A DNA stretch of 64,000 bases from Lathyrus oleraceus (GCF_024323335.1 NC_066581.1:462024289-462088288); one strand, 5' to 3'; counted from the first letter of the stretch, positions 11,739 through 24,913 are shown. The notes: a model not told the origin generated them from the sequence alone. Numbers and translations: made by a program.

Positions 11739-12195
11739 TCTCTAATGATCACTCAAACAAAGACTCGTCTCTTGAATTCCCTGGAAATATACATGCGAAA
11801 ATTAATTTCGAAATGATGTAATGATATGCAAGCATCATAGATTCAACATTTCAGTATAATCTTGATATTCTGGATAATCTGGCCATATCACACAATATAA
11901 GATCCAAAGTCCGCCATGACCTAGACAGTCTGGATAACTTCAGCATAAGATTAATAATTTGATATGATATGAGAAATCTGAGTAAAATCTGTCCATGAAA
12001 CTCCATATAGGATCAAAGGTCCGACGTTAAGTTTCTTGCAAACACAAGGCTTGGCGTAGAACACGGTAACTTGTTTACGAAGAAAATTGGTCATGAAGCT
12101 ACGAATGAGAAATGTAAGCATGCGGAATTAATCGTGGAAGGGCGGATTTAGATGAGTCGACTTTGGTCAACCGGTTAAAACTGCGTATGGACACT
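11739..12195. other. Leader region between ORF1 remnant and LTR-A
   Basis: Noncoding DNA where an Ogre 5' untranslated leader would lie. I see no clear Arg-tRNA-type primer site next to 12196, so the junction is degraded or recombined. Confidence 0.4.
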
Positions 12196-15100
12196 GTAGC
12201 GGGGTTTTCATTACTTTTAGGCTTATTGATTAAACCAAAAGTCAACATACAATTTGAGTCGCCACCGCAAGCGAACAAAGGCCAAGTAAGAAGTTTTTCA
12301 AATAAAAAACTAATAAAAATGTCAAAGATCTAGGTAAGGGGGTTGGTTATGAAATGGGAAGGTTTTACGCACCCAAAACATCCTTAGTACTTTAAGGGAA
12401 CCTCTTTTTGCAAATATGTGTTGTACGTTGGTATTTGTGAAAAGATTTGTGCAAAAGATTGGAGGGATGAGAAGAGAACAAATTATATTTACAAATTTTG
12501 TTGTTTGAATGGATGAACCCATTGCCTACGTACCATCACAAAGGAGCATCAAAACCTCATAGTTCATGGTAAAAATTTCAAAGATTGGTGAACTGATTTT
12601 GATCAAAAGCCTTAAGGTCTTTTGTTATCAAAGGGAGAAAACTCAACCTAAATCAAAAATCCACCATGTGAGGAAGGCTTCAACATGTTAGTGAGGGGTT
12701 AACCCTATAATAAGCATGGAAGGCTTATAATCCAACACTAAGGATGAGGTGAGATTTACATCAACCACTATGATAACTCAAACCTATGACTAATGTTTTT
12801 GAAAAGGGTTTAACAAGTGGCCATTGGAACCACAAAAACAACTTGAAATGGGTTATATTTATAAGTTAGATTTATTTACAAAATGAGGTCAAAGTTGGAT
12901 TAAAGTTTATTTACAATGAGTATTTATGAAAATGGTTTTAAAAAGTCAAAGCCCTAAGGCCTAGGTTTCTAACTTGAAATAAAGTCAAAGTTTTGAAAAA
13001 TGATTTTTGGTTTGGTTAGAGTAGGGAGAAGAGAGAAGGGTTATTCATAAAGCATACAAAGATAAGAGGGGAAAGATAACCCTTGGAGATCCTTTTCTTG
13101 GAGTCATAGAGATGACTCAAGATTCTCCTTTCCTTTGGATTTAGCACACAAACAAGCAATCAATAAGTTGAATTCAAGCTCCTAGGATCTCCGTTTGGCT
13201 TGGCTCTTAACTTGGCTACTCATGACAATGGTCCTCTTTTCACAATCTTAAGATGGGATCCCTATCACACAAAAGCACGCATCAAAAAGCTCACAACATA
13301 ATAAAGGGAATGGACAAAGAATAAGTTTGAATACAATTTCTTTGAGGTCAACTTTGAATTTTAGCATTCTAAAGGCATGAGGCCTAGTTGCTCTTCAACA
13401 AATTTTGCATTCTAAAGGCATGAGGCCTAGTTGCTCTTGAACTCCTTTAAGCATTGGTAAATCCTAATTCTAATTCCTTTCTCCTTTTTGCATTTCGGTT
13501 CACATCAAAACAAACACAAAGCAACACAAATAGCAATATATTTATATACAATAATGGGCTCAAATGAGCAAAAGGAAAATGACATAAACTAAAAATATGT
13601 TCTCAAGTGAGAAAAATAAAAATCAAGATGAATAATGAGCAAGAAATAAATGACATTAAAAGTAAATGACAAGAATTTAAAAGCTCAAATTAAACTTAGT
13701 AGTTAGTAGAGTTATGTTAGCTTGTCATAAGATAATGTAGCGCTATGTTAAGCAATCGTAAGTGGACTAATATAGTAGTCACACCTATCTGAGGCCGGTC
13801 AATATAGATTATAGGCAATGAACACAAGTTAGAGGTCATGACTAGTAAGCCAAGCTCCATAAACTTGCCATGCCAAACAAAAAGGGGAAGGGCCTTGTAT
13901 TGACTTTTGGTTATTTGCTTGACCAAAAAGTAACCTATCTTTGACACAAAATAACTCACTTGATCATGGATCAAGTTGAATTTGGTTTGGATCAAAGAAG
14001 ATTAAATTTCTATTTATCAAGACCAACCTCAAGACTTTAACTCATTGGCCATTAAGGGAAAGAAAGGGATGAAGATGAAAGGGAGGGGGTAAGAAGTCAA
14101 CAACCAATCCCAATTGATCAAGGGATAACTCATCCTTGATCAAATTCATTCATCTTTCTAGGTGATGATCCTTAAGGAGAGAAATGAAGATAACTCAACC
14201 TCAATCAACACCAAACAGGAGAGAAATGAAGATAACAAGTCAAGAAGTCAATGATATTTTTTTGGTATTTTTTGAATTAAAAGAAAATACAAATAAAAAA
14301 TAAACAAACAAAATGGAACCTCAAATTCAATTCAAAGTAACTTCAAAAAGTCCAATTAAATTCTCATAGGTTCAACATAGTTAAACAAACTTTGACTAAT
14401 TTTCTCACAAATTTTTGAAATCAGAAAGCAATTAAAATCAATTAAAAACAACCAAAAATAGCATAATATGAATTAAAATCTCAAATAATCTCAAAACAAA
14501 CAAGAAATTATGAGACCATTTTTCATTGACTTATCATGATCCATAGATACTACGAAAATATTTTTGTATTTTTTGAAAGTCAGAAAGTATTTTAAAATAA
14601 ATTAAAATCATTAAAAATCAAATAATTCATGAAAAATATCAAATGAAGTCACAAAAATAATTAAAAATCATAATATGAAACTAGATTTTTCAAGAAAAAT
14701 TTCAAAGTTGGTCTCATATTTTTCTGACTTCATATGAATTTTTAATGAATTTTTGAAAATGGAATGAATTAAAAGAAAATAAAAGGAAAATGAAATAAGC
14801 GAAAAAATGCAGAGCCATTAGATCCACTTCATTAATTGACGTGGCACTAATGCATGGCCTGGATCTGAGGATACACGATACACATAAGTCAATAGCGCCA
14901 CACAAAGAATTAAAAGAAGTAACTAAAACGAACGCACATGATTAGATCATGGAAGGGAGGTCCAAGGGCCATAAGCATGCACACGTGGTGGTGGAAACCA
15001 CCATCTTCTCCACCCAACCACACAAACTCCAGCCAAATTTGCAGAGAAATAAATCTTAACAAAAATGACAAACAAGGACATGGAAATGAAGCTCGTGTGA

Positions 15101-17091
15101 TGTAGATCATCACTGTACCATTGGATTTCTTTCAATCTTCCTATATTGAGAGAAAGACGGAGGAGAAAATCATGGTGTCCACACGGGTTGTTCATAAAAT
15201 GATAAATTGAATGCATCAAAAGCTTGCCTTAAGTATGAGGACTTCAGAGAACCACCAAAACACAAGAAAGCTACATTGAATTAGGAGTTTCAGATCCAAA
15301 AAGATTGAGTTGATACCTTCAAAATGATGAATCTCTAGCCACGAATTCTTCAAGCTTTTTGCTCCTCTTTGATCTCTGAGTGTATGGAAGATGATTGGCT
15401 AAGGAGTCTAGCTTTAAAACTCAACTAATGTTACTTAATTTCAAGCTCGAAAATCTGAAAAATTATGAGTGATTCCTTTGGTGAGGGTTATGGTTTCAGT
15501 GCAGCAGCATATGGGATATCCTAAAGGTTGTGAAATTAGGGAGATGAAGCCTCTATTTATAACTGAATGCAACTGAGTTCACATTTTGCTCATGTGCATG
15601 GGATTTGAACTTTTGAATGCACGGGCCTTTGTGGACGTGTGAGAGGCCCATGGATTGCTGAAGAAGCTTGCTAATATCATGTGGAAGGCATTTCGTCGTG
15701 CACTTTAAATGGAGAATGCTTGCATTTCAAGTTTTAGCATACAATATCAAAATTGCACATAAATGAAAAGAAATTTGAAACTCAAAAATTGTAGACCCCA
15801 AGGACTATTGTGAGTAATGGTTAGAAAGCTCTTGAAATAAGGAAAAAAGTCATGTTGGGAAAAAAATCATTTGACATGTGCAAATTGATCAAAACTGGCA
15901 TGGAAAGTTCAAGTATAAAACATATTCAAATCATTTTGACAAAGTTAACCAAAAGCAAGCTTGGTTAAACCCCTCTGTCTTCATGATACAAGCTACAAAT
16001 AAGAAAATCTCCAACATAAAACTTGTAGGTATTTTCAAGGTAGTCAACTTAGACTCAAAGTTTGCATCATTTATATTTTCTATGACAAAGTTATGGGCAT
16101 TTGAAGTTGGGTACTTTTTCAAATTCAATTAATTAGGTCCAACATGACCTATAATGTTTTGCATTATCATATGTATTTCCTTTAGGATTATGAAGTTTTG
16201 TCTAACATAACATTTGAATTATACAGCTCAACCTTTCCAATGACTTTGGTCTCAACTCAAAATCATTAAAATTAAGGAAGTTATGCCCTTGGCAAGTTGA
16301 CCCAAAATTAGGGTTTCAGTCAAAATGACCTATAATATTTTGAAATGAATGATGATCGTACAAGCTTAAAATGGATTTTTTATGAACATTAAATTTGTTC
16401 ATATGGTTCGTAGTGACATATTTTATTTTGGGGTCATCTTCATTTGACAAACACATCAAAAGTTACATCTCATTGATCCTTAGCTTAGTCAGATGACTTG
16501 ACTGGTCAACTTTTAAAAGTCAAACTTCCAATATTGATGAATAAATGATTGAGGGGCCTCAAATAGGCTCATATACGCATAAAGTGATAAATGAAAGAAC
16601 TTCCCTTGATTAAATTTGATCAGCGGTTGGGATTGCTTCATGGGTAAGGCACAGTCAAAGCATAGTGAAATTAGGGTTTCCTTGGGAAACAATCTTCAAG
16701 CCCTTTGGGTTATCTTTATCAAATTGGCAAATTGAGATACTTGGGAGACATATATGATGATTAGGAACTTTGTGGACCATTTTCATGCTTTTTCTCATCT
16801 TCATCTAGCCATTGCATTGGGCTTAGGAGCCTCCTAGGAGCATTGTAGAGCACATGATCACTTAAGCTTCAAAACAAAAAGAGTTAGTGACATATTTTTG
16901 TGCTTTTGGTTAGAAATCAAATAAGAAAAGAAATAACATACAATACAGGCATGCTTGGTGGTCACAAAACACTCAAACAAGTCCCAACCCTAGGGTTAAG
17001 GAGCCAAACATGCTATGATCCTTGAGGCAATGCACTTATGCAGTAACATGATGCCATGAGGGATCTTAGGGTCAAAATTATGGTTTTACAG
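12196..17091 (-). repeat. LTR-A of an old Ogre-like element (4.9 kb)
   Basis: It starts with TGTAGCGGGGT at 12196 and ends with GGTTTTACA at 17091. An immediately adjoining GATGCCCCTATTTAA is, on the minus strand, a polypurine tract upstream of a 3' LTR. The left 3.3 kb align collinearly with 18891-22258. Shared landmarks are GAGTCGCC near 12258, the CCTTAGTACTTTAAGG hairpin at 12382-12397, a direct repeat of about 42 bp near 13362-13444, and the sense TATA box at 15553-15562. Many substitutions and small indels separate it from LTR-B, so it is old. Confidence 0.82.
15553..15562 (-). promoter_or_regulatory. TATA box in LTR-A
   Basis: TTATAAATAG on the minus strand. The same sequence occurs at the equivalent place in LTR-B (22211-22219), where the rest of the region has diverged. 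This supports it as the LTR core promoter. Confidence 0.55.
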
Positions 17092-18890
17092 ATGCCCCTA
17101 TTTAAGGTCATTCTAGCCGGAGATATTATGGTTAAAATCTTCGTCTCGACGATATAGAATGGGCTTAAATAATAGCAAAGAGACGAATTTTGGTCCCTAA
17201 GAGACCTCATGATGCAAATGTATGTATGCAAAATAAAATCTTCATGGTAAATAATTGCCACAAAGAAAAAGAAATCGGCAGAAACTGAAGATCCATAGGA
17301 GTAACACACTCACTAGGGAGACATAGACTCTGGGGAAATAAGGTAAAAATGCATGAGCAGCTCACGACTTGAAAACTTGCTGGGAGACACGAAGGGATTC
17401 CACGAAAATAAATCGATGGAAAGACTCGAGCTGACGCAAAGATGCATATATTGGGGAATATGCCAATACATCAAAACTATCCATGAAGGATACATCGGAT
17501 AAAATTCGGACTCAGACGGAGATGTCCATAAAGGACTCAGCTCAGGAAGAAACAACGAGATATTACTGGTTACTGGGTAATAAAGTCACAGAGAGACATG
17601 TTATCAAAACACCGGTTACTGGGTGAGAGAACAACACGCTCAGGGAGAAAGAATATCTAAGACCGGTATAAGGGTGAAATATATCAATCATCTGAAACAT
17701 CTGAGGAGGACCCAAAAGGCACATCTCAACTTAGGAAAAATCTGACTCCACAGGGGACAAAAAATCATAATAGGGAGCAGAAGGAAGGAACACCAGTGAT
17801 ATCGGTTACTGGGTATATAATAGGTGACCAACCAGGAGTGAATTGGAAATATATCTAAGACACTCATCATCCAAAAGGAGGGCTGAAAAAGCAAACTCAA
17901 CTTACAGGATAGACATTCGATTCCACAAGGAAATATGAATCTTACTCGACTGGGGAAGAAAAAGACTTCGACTGAAGAGCGCATGAGATATATTATCTAC
18001 TACCGTTATATGGGTAAAAACATAGATAACATACTCGCATGGAAGATTATCCGCAATCGGTTACTGGGTTAATAAAGGATAAATCAACCGAAAAGAAAGG
18101 ACATCGAGATATCGGTTACTGGGTATAAAATGATGACCAATCAGAAGGAGCAACAATCATTACCAAACACGGGTAAATGAAAGATGACTCACTAGGGATA
18201 AATTTCCTGACAAAAGCAATTATCCAAGAGATATATCACCGGTTACTGGGTGGTATACTCAAAAACGAAGGAATATCAATACCGAATACTGGGTAAAGAT
18301 AACCAACAAAGAAGCGATTACATCTACCGGTTACTGGGTAGAAAACCACGGAAATAGGACTTATAACTACCGGTTACTGGGTAGAAGGCCACAAGATCCG
18401 CTGGAGAAAGAGTGAATAATTACTAGTTACTGAGCAATTGAACAACCGAACCACAGGGAACTGCAGGGGATAACAAGAAAGAAATCAATCTAGGAAAAAA
18501 CTAGAAGGACACAATAAAACAAGACTCAACCCGATGAGGATATAACTCAGGGGAGTAATTCCATCCCGATACACAACTTGGGGAGGAAACTGAAACAATA
18601 ATCATCCACGAGGACATAACTCAGTAGGGAAGAAAGAAGAAAAGATAGACATTTTCTGCCTATAGGGATGACTCTATATGGAGAGATCAGACACAAACAT
18701 CTGCTTGGGGAAGAACATTTCACCAATAGTAGGAGATATCAAGCAGAGATATATGGCAAAGAATGCATCATGAGTATCTGAATGCTATGATTATGCATGT
18801 ATATGCATGATTTGTGTATGATTAATGCTGACAAACAAACATATCTAACACAAACAAGTCCAAGAATCACGAACAGACACTCAGCAAACT
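17092..18890 (-). mobile_element. Short internal region of the old Ogre-like element with GGTTACTG hairpin array
   Basis: 1.8 kb lie between LTR-A and LTR-B, far less than the roughly 13 kb internal region of a full Ogre, and no coding region is present. The left part is equivalent to the 3' noncoding region of Ogre elements. It contains about a dozen copies of ACCGGTTACTGGGT-like units between 17560 and 18430, plus scattered CTGGGGAA motifs. ORF1, gag and pol are absent. This is either a large internal deletion or a non-autonomous derivative. Confidence 0.65.
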
Positions 18891-21800
18891 GTAGCGGGGT
18901 ATTCGTTACCTTATGGTTTGTTGACTAAACCAAAAGTAAACATACAATTCGAGTCGCCGCCGCACTTTTATTTGTCCAAAGGAAAGGCTAAAAAGCGAAC
19001 AAAAGCCAAGTAAGAAGTTTTATTAAATCAAAAACTAATTAAAATGTCAGAGATCTAGGAAAGGGGGTTGGTTATGAAATGGGAAGGTTTTACGCACCCA
19101 AAACATCCTTAGTACTCTAAGGGAACCTCTTTTTGCAAATGTGTGTTATAGGTTGGTATTTGTGAAAATATGTGCAAAAGATTGGGGGGATGAGAAGAGA
19201 ATAGATTATATTTACAATTTTTGTTGTTTGAATGGATGAACCCATTGCCTACGTACCATCACAAAGGTAGGATCAAAACCTCGTAGTTCGGGGTAAAAAA
19301 TCACAAAGATTGGTGAATTGATTTGCCAAAAGCCTTAAGGTCTTTTGTTATCAAAGGGAGAAAACTCAACCTAAACCAACAATCCACCATGTGAGGAGGG
19401 CTTCAACATACTAGTGAGGGGTTAACCCTATAAGAAGTATGGAAGACTTATAATCCAATCACTAAGGATAAGGTGAGGTTTACATAAACCACTATGATGA
19501 CTCAAACCTATGGCTAATGTTATGAAAAAAAAAGTTTTAACAAAGGGTGGCCATTGGAACCACAAAATCAACTTGAAGTGAGTTGCATTTACAAGTTAGA
19601 TTTATTTACAAAATGAAGTCAAAGTTGGATTAAGATTCATTCACATTGAGTATTAATGAAAAGATTTTGAAAAGTCAAAGGAATAAGGCCTAGGTTTCTA
19701 TTTTGAAACAATGTCAAAGTTTGCACAAAAAGAGTTTGGCTTGGGTTAGAGTGGAGAGAAGAAGAGAAGGGCTAGTCCTAAAGCATACAAAGATAAGAGG
19801 AGAAAGATAAACCCTTGGAGTTCCTTTTCTTGAAGTCATAGAGATGACTCAAGATGCTCCTTTCCTTTGGACTTAGCAAACAATCAAGCAATCAAACAAT
19901 ATTGGATTCAAGCTCCTAGGATCTCCATTTGGCTTGTCTCTCTTAACTTGGCTACTCATGACAATGGTCCTTCTTACTATCTCAAGATGGAATCTCTATC
20001 ACACAAGAGAAAACATCAAAAAGTTCACAACACAATAAGAGGAATGGACAAAGAAGAGTTTTGGAAAGGAAGTCATTTGAAGTCAACTTTGAGATCTAGC
20101 ATTCTAAAGGCATGAGGCCTAGTTGCTCTTGAACAAATTTAGAATTGTAAAGGCATGAGGCCTAGTTGCTCTTGAACTCCTTTAAGCATGGGTAAGTCCT
20201 AATTCTAAGTCCTTTCTCCTTTTTGCATTGGGTTCACACAAACAAAGACAAAACAACCACAAAGCAATAATATATTTATATACAATAATAAGCTCAAATG
20301 AGCAAAAGGAAAATGGCATAAACATAAATAATGTGCTCAAGTGAGCAAAGGGAAAAGAAATATGAATAAATGAGCAAGAAGTAAATTTCATTAAAGTAAA
20401 TTGCAAGAAATTAAATGCTCAAATTAAAGTTAGTAGTCAGTGAAGTTATGTTATTTTGTCATAAGGCAATTTGGCGCTATGTTAAGCAATCGTAAATGGA
20501 CTAATGTAGTAGTCACACCTATCTGAGGCCGGTCAATAACACTATAGGCAAATAAACACAAGTTAGAGATCATGACTAGTAAGCCAAGCTCCAAAAACTT
20601 GCCATGCCAAAAGAAAAGAGGAAAGGCCTTGTATGGACTTTAGGTTTTTTGCTTGACCAAGAAGCAACCTATCTTGGACACAAAGCAACTCACTTGATTT
20701 TGGATCAAAGAAGGTTAAGCCTCTCATATGTCAAGACCAACCATAAGACATTAACTCATTGGCCAAAATAAAAAGAAATGAGATGAAGATGAAATGAATG
20801 AAAAGAGAATTCAAGTGTCAAATACAATTGGTCAAAAGTGAACCATATCATCATCAACCAATGCTAAACAGAAGAGAAATGAAGATTACAAGTCAAAAAG
20901 TCAAACATATTTTTTTGGTATTTTTGAATTAAAAGTAAATGCAAAAACAAAATGGGCAAAATATGGTCAAACCTCAAATTCAATTCAAATCAACTTCAAC
21001 AAGTCCAATTAAATTCTCATAGGTCTAACATGGTCAAACAAGCCTTGACAATTTTTCTCAACATCTTTTGAAATCAGAAAATATTTTAAAACAATTAAAA
21101 ACAATGAAAAAAATAACACAAATGAATTAAAATCTCAAAGAAATCTCAAATCAATTAAGAAATTGATGAGACTATTTTTCATTGACCTATCATGATCCAT
21201 AGGCGTTAAGAAAATATGGAATTTTCAAATATCAAAAAGTATTTTAAAATGAATTAAAACTATTAAATACCAAATAATTCACAAAAAATATTAAATGAAG
21301 TCACAAAGATAATTAAAAATCAAAATATGAAAATAGATTTTTCAAGAAATTTTTTGCCATTGCTCTCATATTTTTGTGACTTCAAATAAAATATTTATGA
21401 ATTTTTGAAAATAGAAGGAATTAAATGAAATTAATCAGAAAATAAGAAAAAGAGAAAAAACCAGCGCGCTTGGATCATTTCATTAAATGACGTGGACATG
21501 ATCCGAGGGCTCAGAGGCGCGGTCACACCATGATCCTTGGTCAAGTGCACAACATTTTGAATTAAAACAAGTCAACCAAATGAAAGGTTACGATTATAAC
21601 ATTTCCTCAAGATCCAATGGCCTGGAAGCTCCCACGTGGGGATGGTGGTGGAAACCACCATCTTCTCCGGCCATCCAACTGATTCCGACCACCACGCGTA
21701 GGGATTTCAACTTTAATGAAAATGAAAAAGCAAGGTATCAAAATGAAGCTAGGGTGATGTACATCACCCCTGTAACCATGGATTCTCCTCAAAGTTCATA

Positions 21801-22258
21801 TTTAAAGAGAAACCTGAGCTTGAAGATGATGGTGTTTGATCTGAAATGGCACGATTTATGAAATTAAGACCACCACTGGCATGCCTCATGCTTGAGGACT
21901 TCAGAAAACAGTTCAAACCAAAGCAATTCACATTGTATAGCAAGATCTGAATCAAAGAAGTTTGGTGATATACCTCTGAAATGGAGCTTCAAATAGCATG
22001 AATTGTCCAAGCTCTTGATCCAAATTTGATATGGAGATGTAATGATGAGGCAAGGCTAAGGAATTAAGACTTGAACATCAACTAATGATGTTGAAATTCA
22101 AGCTTGAAATTGAAAATGAAAACTGAAATTCCTTTGAGTGAGGGTTTGGTTTTCAATCCAGCATTGTTTTAGATCTCCTCCAGGTTGAATTTTGAATGAA
22201 GTTGCACTTCTATTTATAGCTGGAATGGATGCAAGGTGGTGCAATGCTCGTGCGCATG
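18891..22258 (-). repeat. LTR-B, truncated by insertion of Ogre-2
   Basis: It begins with TGTAGCGGGGT like LTR-A and follows it over 3.3 kb. Landmarks are the CCTTAGTACTCTAAGG hairpin at 19107-19122, the CTACG/CGTAG module at 19249-19286, a GATGGTGGT/ACCACCATC hairpin at 21641-21662 and a TATA box at 22211-22219. Similarity stops at 22258, where TGTCGC of the Ogre-2 LTR begins. The last five bases before it, GCATG (22254-22258), are the predicted target duplication. Its partner should be found beyond the window. Confidence 0.82.
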
Positions 22259-24913
22259 TGTCGCAACCTGAAAAAGGGAATGCGAAAAAGAACAACCGGC
22301 GAAAAAAGCAATGACAGAAGAGTCGCCACCGTGCATTATTTATCCTAAAGGAGGGAAAGGAAACGCTCGAAGTAAACCGGGAAAAAGGAAAGGAAAAGAC
22401 AAGGTCTCGCAACCAAATATTGGGTTCGGGAGTCGATTATGCGAAGGGAAGGTATTAGCACCCCTACGCATACGTAGTACTCTACGGGATCCACTCTTGT
22501 TGTTCTTGTCTAAAAGGTGTGAGTTTATCTAATGTACTATTTACTAAAAGAGGGGTTAAAAGAAAATGACTCGCATGGATGTCGCATCCACTGCATACAT
22601 ATCTCATCTGAATATGAGAATCAGAGTCTTCGTAGCTCGGCTACCTATAGGTTAAAGTGGAGTGTGCTCGCTAAGACATCGCGTCTTATGCCTAGGTATC
22701 TCATCTGGAATGAGAATCAGAGCCTTCGTAGCTCGGCTACCTATTTTGTTTGTGTTTTTTAGATGAACGACGTTACTACGCAATCTATCGGATGCTCGAC
22801 CTTTGGAGACTTACTCGCCTATAGTAGAAGGAGTTAACGTGTTCTTAGGAGAAGAAAAATCAATGAGTTTGTTCGTGTTTTAGGAATGCTCATGCAAAAA
22901 GGAAGTCCTAGACGAAGGAACCGTGCTACCTTAATTGACATGCAAACGAGAGACTATACGAAGCCTAGCAATCATATGTGGAGACGATCACACCATACAA
23001 AACAAACATGCATAAAGTAACCATTGCCAACGAGGGGGCTCAAACATACAAGGGTAGGGCTTTAGTCAAGAGGGGTCATATCAACCTCGACAAACAAGCC
23101 ATGGAAAGGTAATCAAATGGGCTCTTAACCACTGACATCGAACGTCAGGGTGAGCAGATCAAAAGGGTAATGAGGATAAGACCTCATAGCTCTTAACCCT
23201 GGACAGGGTGAGCTCATGACAAAAAAGTGGGGATTCAGAAAGGTGGAACCCTCTCCACTGACTGACCGGACAAAAGATCTTGGGCTTTTGTTCTGAAGCA
23301 TCGACACGTAGTGCGAGCATAAAGGACGACATACTGAATAACGGGGGATTGACTACTAATCCCTTTTATCCGTCAATTGCCTCTTCGTGGAGGTCTTCAG
23401 CACTGGTGCCTTTTCTTGGAGGTCTTTGGGCGCAAAAGTAAACACACAAAAACATTGCCTCCTATCGAGGTCTTCCAGCTAAGAAGACGGTAAAATGCGG
23501 GAAAGATAAAGGGATCAAGAGATCTACCACACGGATAAAAATCCGAAGTAATAACAACTAAAGAAGCAAGAAACCCGGTGATCTCTCAAGCTGGTACCAT
23601 CAAAGAAAATAGGTCAGCAAGGTAATCGGAATAAATCTCCAAATGGTATCCCACAAATAAAATGGAATACCAAGCAAGCTATCTCTTCAAGAGTCATGTG
23701 AGCCCTCACAAAAACTCAACAAATAGGTTAGAATAACAAGATGGGGCGCAATCAAGAGTTGCACCAAATCAGAATGTAACCACATGGATCATGCCATTAA
23801 AGTTCACAAAAAGCTCACAAGAAGCAACCAAGGGTAGGAGGCCTAGACCTCTTATCAAACAAATGCATCAAAAGGGTATCAAAACTCAAAGTCAGGGGTA
23901 AGGATCCTCACATCAAGACGTGACATATATACTAAAACATGTGCGCGGAGGCCATAGAAAGCATGTCATAACAAAGCGTGAAACAAATTGGAGAGCAAAC
24001 AGAAAAAATCAACTGCTGTCGTGATCGCTTTTGCTTCGCATAGCGAAGGCTTAGCGAAGCTTCGCTGCAGGCTCGCCTAGCGATGCGGCTAGCGAATGCC
24101 TGCGGGTTCTGGATTTTCCATGGATAACAGTACGATTTCAGAAATTAAGTGGTCAAACATTCAAGGCATTGTTTTACACATTCATGCATATCTAAACCCC
24201 CGTGTGAAACCTAACTATACCCACTCTCCCGGATTCAACCATAATACCTCATGCTTTAGGAATCTCAAATTAAAAGCGTAAAGTAATGGGAATAAGGCAA
24301 ACCTGATTGGAGAGATCGATTGAAATTGAATTGCCCGGTTGGGGTTTGCAAAGCAATCTTAGGGTTTATATGAGATGGAATTGGTAGAGGTAATCCTGTG
24401 CAAAAGAGTTTTTTTCTTCAGTGTCTATGGAGGCTGCTCTGAATCCTGTTTCCTTTTAGGGTTTTTCCACTGAATTTATAACCTAATTTTCGTGGCTTTG
24501 TGGGCTCAAATGAGGGCAACTCAAGCCCATGACTTTCTGTTATATTTTCAAAACGCGTGGGCTTCGCCTAGCGAAGGATCTGCTCGCCTAGCGAGCATGA
24601 CAGTTCAGACTCTGATGGCTCGCTAGGCGAACCATTCTGCTCGCCTAGCGTGCATGACAGTTCAAGTCATCTTTCCAAACTTGTAACCTGTGCGCAGGAC
24701 CTTTGTTCCTTCAAGAGTAATATGTTGAATGATGAATAGACCCCATTTGAACATGTTGGAAGTAACTCAAGTTATTCCCTAGCCATTTGACCTTCAGTAG
24801 ACCAAAGTTGACCAGAGGTAATTCAGATGAACTTTGCTGAAATGCAATATGAAATGTTAAATGACCTAAAAAATGAATGCATGAATGAGGGGGGAAAATT
24901 TGAGGTCGCTACA
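22259..24913 (-). repeat. Ogre-2 3' LTR (2.66 kb)
   Basis: It starts TGTCGCAACC at 22259 and ends GGTCGCTACA at 24913, followed by GCTGCCCCTATTC as in Ogre-1. It shares with the Ogre-1 LTR the block at 22320-22500 (GAGTCGCC, GGGAAGGTATTAGCACCCC, CGTAGTACTCTACG) and two CGTAGCTCGG hairpin modules. It lacks about 2.9 kb of AT-rich sequence found in the Ogre-1 LTR. Clusters of TCGCTAGCGA-type palindromes lie at 24029-24110 and 24555-24655. A sense TATA box (TTATAAATT) lies near 24475. Confidence 0.85.
24555..24655. repeat. TCGCCTAGCGA palindrome cluster
   Basis: CTTCGC/GCGAAG at 24562-24576 and GCTCGC/GCGAGC at 24582-24596, with more copies after a repeated ATGACAGTTCA. A second cluster lies at 24029-24110. 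All keep the core CTA or similar while the outer bases change in pairs. Confidence 0.65.

Noticed and set aside
22259..24913. Solo LTR
   Set aside because: It is followed directly by the polypurine tract and the Ogre-2 3' region leading into pol, so it is a 3' LTR.
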